Of a stretch of 64,000 nucleotides of DNA, positions 37,093 to 47,900 are shown piece after piece. The notes under the pieces were generated by a model. It worked only from the letters and a program-made list of their open reading frames with translations, made no database searches and was not told the DNA's origin. The position numbers and the translations under genes are program-made. Source of the DNA: Malus domestica. Taxonomy: Eukaryota > Streptophyta > Magnoliopsida > Rosales > Rosaceae. The stretch is from contig NC_091669.1 of assembly GCF_042453785.1 (NCBI RefSeq), positions 10,242,501 through 10,306,500 on the forward strand, read 5' to 3'. Each line of letters begins with the position of its first letter. The first letter of the stretch is position 1.

Positions 37093-39021
37093 ATAGTAGG
37101 AGTCCCCCAAGTCGCCGAGCTAGGAGATCTGCCGAAAGAGGTGACAGACAAGGTAAGTAGTCAAACTTCCAAGTAAGCAACCCAGGATCAGAGGTTTGAC
37201 GTCGGCTTCCGGTTGATTGTTCTCATTCTCCTTGTCTCTCATTCAACTGCCAGGATAAGGAGAAGCAAATGGATAAGAGATGATATGAGATACTTTTGCT
37301 TTTGAAGAAGTAACTTTCCACAGGCTTATTCTTGAACTGTGCTGGAGGGTTTTCTGGTGCCCTTCAGAGTATAAGGCCGACTCAAAAATTTGAGGGTCAA
37401 AACAAGTCCATCAAATCTAGAGTACGTTCGACCTTGATGATATGGGATACTTTTGCTGTTGACGGAATAATGAATGTGGTATGGAAAGGTGTCGTGCTGT
37501 AGTGATCTGTTTCAGCTCACCGTTGAACCTTCTGCTTCAATCTTTTGCATGGCAGAAGTGGTGTGCAACCTTTGCATTTAAATGGTCCTTCAGAACATTC
37601 CTTCATAGTGACTCATCCACGCTTGGCAGCTTCAGTGTAAAGAGCCAATATCTGATCAACTGTCATGAGGTATTTGCCGGTGGAATTCGTGACCTTGACA
37701 GCAGTTGAGGATGAGTACTCGAGAGCAATGCTAAGTAAGCAACCAGGCAAAGGCTCCAGGCAGTCAGTTCCAAATTGGAGGTTTGATTTCAGGTTCCGAC
37801 TGACTGCTCTCTTTCTCCTTGTCCTGCAGGTGTGGACAAGGACAAAGACAAAGATAGGGAGAAAGCATGATATGGGATACTCTTGCTTTCGACCCTGATG
37901 ATATGAGATACTCTTGTTCTTGGTGTGGCTTATTTGCTGAGGTATTATCGGGGGGAAATAAAGCTGAGTATTTCGAGAGGTTATGTTGAGGGTGCCTTTT
38001 CGAATGCGAGAAAGGGTTGAGCATTTTTGCAGGTTTGCCTGTCCGTTGAGGAGGGAGGTCAATGTATATAGGGATTTCCCAATAACAAGTAGTAATGCTA
38101 TTCCTTTACCCTTCTTGGTCACAGCAATGTAGTGGGAGCTGCCAGCTTCACGTGTTTCAATTTTGTCAGAGCACTTTGAAAAAGTGGTATGTGGTATCTG
38201 GAAAGCTGATGTTACGTGTGAAGATTACAGACAAGCTTTATCTAAGGAAATCTGGCTCTCGAAGTTCTGAGAGTTGTGCCTCTTCGGTTTTCGAACAAGC
38301 AATCCCGTCGAGGATCTGACTCTCGAGATTCGGAAAGCGGTGCTACTCCGGTTTTTTAGAAAGTAATTATGTTGGGAGTCTTTTCTCGAATGTGAGTAAA
38401 GGTTGGACGTTCTTGCCAACCTGTCTTGCCGCAAAACCCGGAGGTCGACACACATAGGGACTTTCCAGTTGTCAAGCAGTGGTGCTGTTCCTTTACCCTT
38501 ATGGGTAATAGTAGGGTAGCTGGAACTTCGAAATTCTCGTGCCTAAACTTTGTCAGAGATCTTTGACAAAGTTATATGTGGTACCCGAGGAGTTGATGGT
38601 GCATATGGAGAGCGGTGATTGAACAGTAAGATTCACGTGCTTTCTACTTCACCAGAAATCTTCGACAGATTGCCCGTAATTTCCGCAAAGCTGAGTGTGC
38701 ATGTGACAGGTGCTGACGAGGCTGAAAAAGCAGGTGCTTCTTCGATTTCTGAGATCGGCCCTCGTGGTCTCTGAGCAGCCCAGCTTTTGAGAAAGCAAAC
38801 GCCTCTTCGATTTCTGAGATCGGCCCTCGTGGTCTCTGAGCAGCCCAGCTTTTGAGAAAGCAAACGCCTCTTCGATTTCTGAAGCTCCGTCGAGTGCAGA
38901 TTTTTATAGAGGCTGGCATTAAGTTCCACAGCACACTTGAATCTCTACCAGTAGAAGCTCATTTCTTGCACTTCTAAGATCTTGATTTGTCTGACCTCTT
39001 CCTTCTTCAACACATTTGAAA
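37093..39021. other. 3' internal region of the Tat element with duplicated modules
   Basis: No conserved protein. Several modules recur: AGTCCCCCAAGT purine-tract motifs (37100-37112 and 40016-40027), GATATGGGATACTTTTGC-type segments (37440, 37870), and GTGCTGTTCCTTTACCC-like segments (38095 and 38480). The 65-bp tandem repeat at 38741-38880 lies here. It appears to be built from segmental duplications of non-coding sequence. Confidence 0.6.
38741..38880. repeat. 65-bp tandem repeat, two full copies and a partial third
   Basis: Units start TTCGATTTCTGAGATCGGCC at 38741, 38806 and 38871 and contain GGTCTCTGAGCAGCCCAGC. The third copy diverges after TTCGATTTCTGA. Confidence 0.9.
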
Positions 39022-39687
39022 ATGTCTGGACCCTCCGACCGTCGTTTTGACTTGAACCTTGGAGAAGAGACAGCCACGCCTTCTCCAGACAACATATGGC
39101 GCCCATCCTTCATATCCCCTACTGGTCCTCTTACCGTTGGGGATTCTGTGATGAAGAATGATATGACCGCTGCAGTGGTGGCCAGGAACCTTCTCACTCC
39201 CAAAGATAATAGACTACTTTCCAAACGGTCTGATGAGTTGGCTGTTAAGGACTCTCTGGCTCTTAGTGTTCAGTGTGCAGGTTCTGTGTCTAATATGGCC
39301 CAACGCCTATTTGCTAGAACCCGCCAAGTTGAATCATTGGCTGCTGAAGTGATGAGTCTCAAACAGGAGATTAGAGGGCTCAAGCATGAGAATAAGCAGT
39401 TGCACCGGCTCGCCCATGACTATGCTACAAACATGAAGAGGAAGCTTGACCAGATGAAGGAATCTGATGGTAAGGTTTTACTTGATCATCAGCGGTTTGT
39501 GGGTTTGTTCCAAAGGCATTTATTGCCTTCGTCCTCTGGGGCTGTACCTGGTAATGAAGCTTCAAATGATGAACCTCCAATGCCTCCTCCTTCTGGGGTT
39601 TTGTCAAGTACTGAGGCTCCGGATAACCACCCTCCGGTGCTTTCTCTTTCTGGGGCTCTACCGACTGCTGAGACTTCCCCTAAGTAA
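39022..39687 (+). CDS. Antisense-oriented ORF 1 of the Tat element (coiled-coil protein)
   Basis: 221 aa from the ATG at 39022 (ACATTTGAAAATGTCTGG context), on the strand opposite to gag-pol, between pol and the 3' LTR. The N-terminus is MSGPSDRRFDLNLGEE. A heptad-rich coiled coil runs from about residue 100 to 150 (RQVESLAAEVMSLKQEIRGL, then KHENKQLHRLAHDYA). The C-terminus is Pro/Ser-rich with near-repeated SSGA/LSGA segments. No enzymatic motif is seen. Tat-lineage elements are known to carry antisense ORFs in this place, but the function is unknown to me. The frame is complete and uninterrupted. Confidence 0.65.
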   Translation: MSGPSDRRFDLNLGEETATPSPDNIWRPSFISPTGPLTVGDSVMKNDMTAAVVARNLLTPKDNRLLSKRSDELAVKDSLALSVQCAGSVSNMAQRLFARTRQVESLAAEVMSLKQEIRGLKHENKQLHRLAHDYATNMKRKLDQMKESDGKVLLDHQRFVGLFQRHLLPSSSGAVPGNEASNDEPPMPPPSGVLSSTEAPDNHPPVLSLSGALPTAETSPK

Positions 39688-40190
39688 CCTTTGTGAAGGC
39701 TCCCTTTTGTTTGTTTATTTTGACTCATGTATATGTACATATTTGTGGCTTATCGAAAATATTAATAAATAAGCTTTGCTTCATTTCAACATATTGTGTT
39801 AAATACACCAAAGCCTTTTTCATAAAGTTCTTTGAATTTTTTGCTTTTGTTGAAACCTGTATTGTTGAAGCTTTGTGAGTGGAGCATGTAGTTTGAGGTA
39901 GTGTTCCCTTAATTTCCCGAGTGAGGAAAACTTCTCGGTTGGAGACTTGAAAAATCCAAGTCACTGAGTGGTTGTGAGACTGCCGAGTATCAAGGTGCAG
40001 TAGCATATGGTGGGAGTCCCCCAAGTCTTCAGGCGAAGAGAGTTGCCGAATGAGGTGTCTAGCTAGTAGTCAATGTCATGAGTAGGAAAACTTCACTTGT
40101 TTCTTTTCGAAGTGGTAACCCAGGGCTCTTTCTTCATATATTGTTTTTTGTTATGAAGATGTGTTAGGCCCAAAGAAGTGGAGGCCTAGG

Positions 40191-40195
<5 letters not shown>

Positions 40196-40235
<40 letters not shown>
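40196..40235. repeat. Poly-T tract
   Basis: About 40 T in a row (poly-A on the gag-pol strand), between antisense ORF 1 and the 181-bp array. It could be the trace of a polyadenylated insertion or slippage. Confidence 0.9.
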
Positions 40236-40244
<9 letters not shown>

Positions 40245-40414
40245 AATTTTTATTTTTACTCCCTCCATTTTTCTTGTGTCATTTACATGGGTGTATTCGA
40301 ATGGAGCTGAATGAGGGGTAGGGTATGACTCATTATCATGTGCCATGATTTTGTCTTCCTTTAGCTTCTCTTTTGCTTTGCTTTGGTCTTCCTTTAGCTT
40401 TTCTTCAATATAAC

Positions 40415-41440
40415 ATCATTTTCTGTGGCTCAGATCGCAAGACCATCTTCATGAAAGTTGTTCCTTAGCTCGTGAACTACAACATATCCGAATTGGAGAT
40501 CCATTGGAGCAGTACAACTCCAGAAATTCAGGTATGATGAGTGATTGTTCGTCATTTGTATATCAACGCGTCAGACTTGTTGTGAGCTTCAAAAACTCCA
40601 TTTTCTCTTGCTCAGATCAACATACTTTCTTCATCGAAGTTGTTCCTTAACTTGTGAACTACAACATATCCAAATTTGAGGTCCCTCGGAGCAGTATAAC
40701 TCCAGAAATTCAGGTATGATGAGTGACTGGTTATTATTTTTCTGTCAACCCGTCAGATTTGTTGTGAGCTTTGAAACTCTATTTTCTCTTGCTCAGATCA
40801 GCATGCTTTCTTCATTGAAGTTGTTCCTCAGCTTGTGAACTACAACATATCCAAATTTGAGATCCCTCGGAGCTGTATAACTCAAGAAATTCAGGTATGA
40901 TGAATGACTGGTTATTATTTTTCTGTCAACCCGTCAGATTTGTTGTGAGCTTTGAAACTCTATTTTCTCTTGCTCAGATCAGCATGCTTTCTTCATTGAA
41001 GTTGTTCCTCAGCTTGTGAACTTCAACATATCCAAATTTGAGATCCCTCGGAGAAGTATAACTCCAGAAATCCAGGTATGATGAATGACTGGTTATTATT
41101 TTTCTGTCAACCCGTCAGATTTGTTGTGAGCTTTGAAACTCTATTTTCTATTGTTCAGATCAGCATGCTTTCTTCATTGAAGTTGTTCCTCATCGTCTCT
41201 TTCATAACATATCAAAAATTCAGAATGAACTAATGGTTAAATATTTCCAGATCTTCGAAACATCACAGCAGCTTCGAAATCTGCAAGAATCCGACTGTCA
41301 TGCTTGGAGCTTCAACACTTTAATTTCCGTGGCTCAAACAGAAATGGTTCCTTCTTGAAAGTTGTTCATCTGCTCAAGAACTAGAGGGTGTCCAAAATTC
41401 AGCTCCATTGGAGAGAAGCAGCAGCTGCAAAAATTTGATA
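40415..41440 (+). repeat. 181-bp tandem array with exon-intron-like units
   Basis: At least five copies, and a degenerate sixth, of a 181-bp unit. The anchor GTTGTTCCT/C appears at 40457, 40639, 40820, 41001 and 41182. On the plus strand each unit reads TTTTCTCTTGCTCAG, then a 98-nt block, then CAG|GTATGATGA, then 83 nt back to the next TTGCTCAG. A good acceptor and a good donor therefore recur at constant spacing (for example 40616-40713 and 40797-40894 as exon-like blocks). The orientation matches antisense ORF 2, which lies 900 bp downstream, so the array may form its spliced leader. 98 is not a multiple of three, so protein coding is unlikely. Confidence 0.8.
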
Positions 41441-41689
41441 GGGAAAAGGAGGCGAAGCTTTGTTGGATTTCTAGGCTGGGGAAGATTCCAGTTTTTGTAG
41501 CAACTTCAGTACTGGTGAATTGCTTGTATTTTTGTCCATAACTAAATTTTGGACTTTGAATTATTATTTGATCTATCATAATATGTTTGGGAACATATAT
41601 AAGTGAATAAATAAGAAGGAAGATTTTGGGCCCTTGTGGGTGTAAAACAAAAAATGTTTAGGTTGTGTGAACAAAATTTGTTTATTTGG

Positions 41690-42115
41690 AGCAAGGTTTT
41701 GTGTTGAAGCTTTGTAGGTGAAGCTTTGGTGTTGAAGCTTTCTAGGTGAAGCTTTGATGGTGAAGCTTTGTAGGTGAAGCTTTTTAGGTGAAGCTTTGTG
41801 GGTGAAGCTTTGGAGGTGAAGCTTTTCGGGTGAAGCTTTTTTTTGGGTGAAGCTTTGTGGGTGAAGCTTTTTTGGGTGAAGCTTTGTGGGTGAAGCTTTT
41901 GAGGTGAAGCTTTGTGGGTGAAGCTTTTCGGGTGAAGCTTTTTTTGGGTGAAGCTTTGTGGGTGAAGCTTTTGAGGTGAAGCTTTGTGGGTGAAGCTTTT
42001 CGGGTGAAGCTTTTTTTGGGTGAAGCTTTGTGGGTGAAGCTTTTTTGGGTGAAGCTTTGTGGGTGAAGCTTTTGAGGTGAAGCTTTTCGGGTGAAGCTTT
42101 TTTGGATGAAGCTGT
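41690..42115. repeat. GTGAAGCTTT minisatellite
   Basis: About 28 copies of a 14-21-bp unit, TGGGTGAAGCTTT with a variable T run, giving many HindIII sites. Larger units also repeat (the block at about 41820-41935 recurs at about 41936-42075). A similar but shorter repeat lies in the non-autonomous element at 29.2 kb. It ends in a T tract at 42115-42134. Confidence 0.9.
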
Positions 42116-42308
42116 TTTTTTTTTTTTTTTTTTTGGCGCTTGACACGGTCTTCATTTGCTTGTTTTGTAGTGACTGTGGAAGACGGATTGCTTTCTGATT
42201 GAGAAGGGTTCCGGCATCGCTTTGCACCATCTTCATGTGGGTAATATAGGAACTTCCTTATGTTTTGATCATGCATGTAGTGATAGAATTTGTTTCTTCT
42301 TATTGTAG

Positions 42309-44595
42309 ATGTCAGAGCCTGGAAGTTCTAGTGATGAGGGCTCTTCTAGCTTTAGCTCTAAGTCTGAGTCTGCAATGTCGGAGTCTTCAGGGTCTTTGTT
42401 AGAGTCCGGTACTAGAGAAACATTGGATGATCTTCCCAACCGTCAAACTTTAGCTATTGCTAGTTCTTCCTCCATGGCGTTGGGTGAGGGGGTTGTTTTT
42501 GATGCCATACCCATAGTTCGCTCTGAGTTCACAGCAGACCATCTAAAGAATAACTTGTTAGATAATGAGAAGCAGGTTGAGGCGCTAAGGCAGTCATGTA
42601 ATATCCCTCGTAGTGTAGGGATACGTTTGGTACATGATGAAGAATGGCCTTCTGAGCCTCCCCAGGGTCATGTTATGTTCTACACCCAGATATTACTGAC
42701 TTTAGGGGTGAGACTACCTTTACATCCGTGGTTGCAAAAGATGTTATCTTTGATCGGATATGCACCTGGGCAACTCAATCCTGGTTTCTGGGATACTTTG
42801 ATTGGATTTTATATCATTTGGATGGAGTGTGGGTTGTGTGAGCCTTCCTTCCATCAGTGGCGTTACTGTTACAAGATGCGCCCAGCAAAATCATGCACTG
42901 GTTATGCCGAGTGTGCATGTCGGAGTGAGAGAGAGCGTATTGTGTATGGTAAGAAAAAGGCATACTACACATGGAAAAACCGTTGGTGCTTTCTGTATAA
43001 TGATTGGGAGTATGATAAGGGTGTCACGCCTGAGCGACGTGTGCTTACTCACTTCCAGACTGTAGGTTGTAACGTATCAACCGTTCGTACTATTTGCTAT
43101 TTGTTGTGGTCTTTTCTTGCTTCTAACACTTTGCTTCATGTAGTGACGCGGGGCACCATCCAACTGTTTGGGCAAGAGCTATCTGACATAGAGAAGGTGT
43201 TGAGGGTGCCCAAAGAGGATAGACACTTAAGCAAGCTACGACCCTTATTTCGTCGGTACGGTTTTCAACCCTTAGTTTCCGAGAGCCAGGGACGATCGAG
43301 TAAGTTGTATCCTTCATGTAAACTTAGCTCAATTCCTTACTTTATTTGGAAAGTTGTATTTCTTATTTTGATTTTCCTTATGCAGTGGAGAAGGTAAGCA
43401 AGAAAACAGGGACTAGCACCCATAAAAGGAAAGCACCAGTGTTAGTTCCTTCGGAAGACATCCTACCGCATAAGAAAATTCATAAGTTCCGAGGGGAACC
43501 ATCCGTTAGACCTAAGTCCCAAGATGGGGTCCTTAAGGGGCCTGCCTTTAGGAAGACTGGAGTCAAGACCGTTGATGATGCTACTGCCGTAGTTGTAGGA
43601 GAAGGGAGCCGACTGTTGCCTCATCCTCTTACTATGGAGCACACTGTCCAGGAAAGTGATCCTGGTTCCCGCCATGAGGGGAAAGGCAAGGAAAGAGCTG
43701 GCAGTGTCCCGTGGAAGGACTTGAGGGTTGCCACGCGGCCAAAGGATTTTGGGGATATCAACAATTGCTTGGCAGGGCGTCGATTCGCCTTCGATGAGCT
43801 CGGAGAGCCCTTAGCTAAGGATGAATCGGATTGCGACCGGATGTTGAAGCTGTCTTCATATGTGAGTGTTACTTTGTCATTTCCTTACTTTTTCCTCTTT
43901 ATTATCATTATTTAGGTAGTGATGATCGTCTTGCCATGCAGGTCATGGCCGAGTATCACGACAGACTGCAAGAGGTTGAGCGGTACAAGGCAAAACTGAA
44001 GGAGAATAAGCAGCTTGTGGACGAGGCCCGAAGGAATAAGGGACTTTTGACTCAGGCTCTCCAACTGAAGGATGAAACCATGGAGAGCTTGAAAAGGCGA
44101 AATGGTGAGAACCTAAGGCTTAAGAAATTGTTTGAGGCAACTAAAAAACAGTTGGAGGTGGCTACCTTGGAAGTATCCAAGGTTAAGGGAGAATTGGATG
44201 GTGCCTTAGTTGAGATTTCTGAACTGGAGAAGAGCATTCCAACTGAAAGGGAGGCTGCTGTGCAAGAATACTTAAGTTCTTCGACCTTTCATCTTGCTAT
44301 TAAACCCTACTGTGCTCAAGAAGCTCGCTTTGAAAAAAGGAAATGGATGGCCGTCCTTGATCGTTATGATGATGGGAGCATTCTTCGAAAATACCACGAA
44401 GATATAGATGAGCATCATCGAAAGGGCGAGACATTTGTCCTTGCTGTTGATCCTAGCAGCGAAGATGAGTCTGATAATGAAGGTAGTGCTGATGCACAGA
44501 CTCAGCATGGTGAAGAGGATCTTGGGGATGCAGAGGATGATGGTAGGACGCAGAATGATACTGCCAGGGGTTCGGCTTCAGATGAGAATGAATAG
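42309..44595 (+). CDS. Antisense-oriented spliced gene of the Tat element (putative gypsy-type transposon protein)
   Basis: Three exons with GT-AG borders and matching phases, 42309-43299, 43386-43861 and 43942-44595, give 706 aa with no stop. The gene runs opposite to gag-pol and its end converges on the end of pol (44997). The N-terminus is Ser/Glu-rich. Residues from about 90 to 340 (GIRLVHDEEWPSEPP, then FYTQILLTLGVRLPLHPWLQ, then LNPGFWDTLIGFYIIWMECG) resemble the plant domain named 'putative gypsy type transposon' (PF04195). The second exon is basic (KKTGTSTHKRKAPVL). The third is a long coiled coil (about residues 495-600: YHDRLQEVERYKAKLKENKQ) with an acidic tail. A structural or nucleic-acid-related role is possible; I cannot assign one. 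No database check was possible. Confidence 0.7.
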
Positions 44596-44996
44596 CAGTG
44601 TCTTTACTATCTGCATGTATTCTGGATGTAGTAGTCTGATGTGTGTATAACATGTGCCCATGTTATAAGCTTGAGAGTTTTGGATTTAAGGTGTTTATGA
44701 GTGTTTGCACTATTATTAATGCATGTTTGGCTATGTATGAATAGATCTATTGTTTGGATATAAGCCATTGTTTGGTTGTTCCTTTCTTTGTATAGTCTTG
44801 TCGACACATACTTAGATTTTGTTTCGTGTTGGATATATCTGCTTTGAGGTTTCAACACTTGAGTGTTCCCTTGCTAGGAATGTAAAAGAGTGAGGGCTGA
44901 GTTGGCTAAATTACCTCTTTATTGAATTCATTGCCAAATGGCCTTCATTACATAGGATGCCGAACGGCTATAGCTCAACACTTGTACATCGTGAGT
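44596..44996. other. Convergent 3' ends of the antisense gene and gag-pol
   Basis: 400 bp between the stop of the antisense gene (44593-44595) and the stop of gag-pol (44997-44999). Both transcripts must end in or run through it, so overlapping RNA is expected. No ORF of note. Confidence 0.6.
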
Positions 44997-47900
44997 CTAT
45001 TTGTAGTAGTACTTCAAGTGATCAGCGTTCCATGGATGGCCAAGGGTCTTGCCATCGGAGCTTCTAAGTGTGTAAGAGCCAGGGCGACTGATGCCAATGA
45101 CTTCATACGGTCCATCCCAGTTTGGACTAAGTGTGCCTTCACTCGGGACTCTGTCGCAGAGTAATCTTTTCTTTAAGACCCAGTCTCCTATTTTGAAAGA
45201 ACGAAGCTTGACCCTAGAGTCATAATAGTTGGAGATGCGCTGCTTGTAGGCGACATTCCTCAAGTGAGCTTGGTTTCTGTGTTCCTCGACTAAATCCAAG
45301 TTGAGGGTGAGTTGTTTGTCATTTTCACTTTGAATGTAGTTCTGGACTCGGAATGTTGCTTGCTCGAGCTCAACAGGGACAACCGCCTCTGTGCCAAAGG
45401 CAAGTGAGAATGGAGTTTCTCCTGTTGAAGTCCGATATGAAGTGCGATATGACCAAAGAACTTGGGGTACAAATTCTGGCCAACAGCCTTTAGCTTTGTC
45501 CAAGCTGGTTTTCAAAGTGCGCTTGATTATTTTGTTGATGGCTTCAACTTGTCCATTAGACTGGGGATGAGCTGGAGAGGCAAAGCATAAGTTGATGTTG
45601 AACTTAGAGCAGAACAACCTGAACTTCTTGTTGTCAAACTGTCGCCCATTGTCAGTGACTATCGCATTGGGAATGCCGAATCTACAAAGGATGTTCTTCC
45701 ACACAAAGTCTTCTATCTTTGCCTCAGTAATGGTTGCCAAGGGTTCTACTTCGGCCCACTTTGTGAAGTAGTCCACTGCAACGACTGCGTAACAGACTTT
45801 GCCCTTCCCTGCCGGCATTGGGCCGATCAAATCAAGTCCCCACTGGGCGAAGGGCCAAGGGCTGATCATAGGAGTAAGAGGCTCTGGAGGGGAATGAGGA
45901 ATAGTTGCATATCGTTGACATTTGTCACATGAGCGGGATACTTTGATGGCATCCTGGTGGAGTGTTGGCCAGTAATATCCTTGGCGAAAAGTCTTGTGTG
46001 CTAGGGACCGAGATCCAGCATGATCTCCACAGACTCCCTCATGTATTTCCCGAAGGACGATTTCCGCCTCGGCAGGCGTAAGACACCTTAAGTATGGCAG
46101 GCTAAAACCTCGCTTATAGAGTTGATCATTGATGATCAGGTAGCGGGTAGACTTGTATCGAATTTGCTTAGCCTGGACTTTATCATTTGGGAGGGTGCCA
46201 TGAGCAAGGAAATTATAGATCGGGGTGATCCAACTATCCCCCTGTTGTAAGTTGCATACTTCTGCGGCCATGGTGCTTGGTGTTGCTAACAGTTCGACAT
46301 GAATTTTTCTTCCAATCTTGTCTTCCACAGCTGAGGCGAGGCGAGCCAGGGCGTCTGCATGACTGTTTGCCGCTCGAGGAACTTGGGTGATCTGGTAGTG
46401 GAAGTGCTTGAGCAAAAGTCGTGTTTGCGCAAGATATGCTGCCATGGAGCTGTCCTTAGCATCAAAGTTGTTGGTAACCTGGTTGACCACTAATTGGGAG
46501 TCACTGAAAATATCAATTTGTTTAACCCCGAGGTGTTTGGCCAAACGTAATCCTGCCAGAAGGGCTTCATACTCGGCCTCATTGTTTGATGCCTTGAATT
46601 TGAAACGAAGAGCATACTCCATTGCTACCTTGTCGGGCGTAGTCAAGACTAGTCCCGCTCCACAGCCCTGTTGGTTGGATGAGCCATCAACATACAGACT
46701 CCAAGCTGAGGTCGTTGATTCTACCTTCTGAGCTTCCGGGGGTAATGAAGCCACTGCTTCAGGTGTAGAAGCAATGTCAACCGGATATGTGAAGTCGGCA
46801 ATGAAATCTGCTACTGCTTGACCTTTTTCGGCTGGTTTTGGTTGGTAGGAGATGTCAAACTCACCCAATGCTATCGCCCATTTGATCATTCGCCCAGACG
46901 TGTCAGGACTCTGGAGTATCTGTCGAAGAGGGTGATTGGTAAGCACGATGATGGCGTGTGCTTGGAAATAAGGGCGAAGTTTCCGAGCAGACATGACCAA
47001 TGCTAGAGCTAATTTCTCAATGTTGGAGTATCGTGTCTCCGCATCTTGTAGGGCTTTGCTAGCGTAGTAGACAGGTCGCTCAATATTCCCATCCTTTCGA
47101 ATGAGAACGAAACTTACGGCTGAAGCTGATACCGATAGGTAGATAATGAGAATGTCTCCTACCTCGGGCTTGGAGAGTAGAGGGGCTTTACTCATGTACT
47201 CCTTGAGGTTTTTGAATGCCTCGGCACATTCATCAGTCCATGTAATGTACTTCCTACTTCCCTTAAGTGCTTTAAAAAAGGGAGCACATTTGTCTGTGGC
47301 CTTAGAAATGAACCTGGTTAAGGCTGCCACCTTGCCAGTAAGGCTCTGGATGTCCTTTGAAGTTACCGGTTCCTTCATGTCGAGGATTGCTTTGATCTTC
47401 TCGGGATTAGCTTCAATGCCTCGTTGGCTAATCATGAAACCTAAGAATTTGCCAGAGCCTACGCCGAAGGCACATTTGTTGGGGTTTAACCTCATTCGAT
47501 ACTTCTTCAAAATAGTGAAAGTTTCAGATAGGTTGGTGATGTGTTGGTCAGCATGTTTGCTCTTGACTAACATATCATCAACGTAAACTTCCATGCTCTT
47601 CCCAATCTGCTCGGCGAACATTGAGTTGACTAGTCTCTGATAAGTCGCTCCTGCATTCTTTAGGCCGAAAGGCATGACTTTATAGCAGTATAGTCCTCTG
47701 TCGGTAGTGAAGGCTGTGTGTTCTTGATCCGAAGGGTTCATGAGGATTTGGTTGTATCCTGAGTAAGCATCCATGAAGCTCAGGAGTTCACACCCGGCCG
47801 TAGAGTCTATAAGTCTGTCAATAAGAGGAAGAGGGAAGCTATCTTTCGGACACCCTTTGTTTAGGTCGGTGTAGTCAACACACATTCTCCACAAGACCTT

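Noticed and set aside
41542..42276. Minus-strand ORF of about 244 codons made of Lys/Ser/Pro/His repeats
   Set aside because: It is the reverse reading of the GTGAAGCTTT minisatellite. Unit lengths and frames vary and there is no other protein feature.
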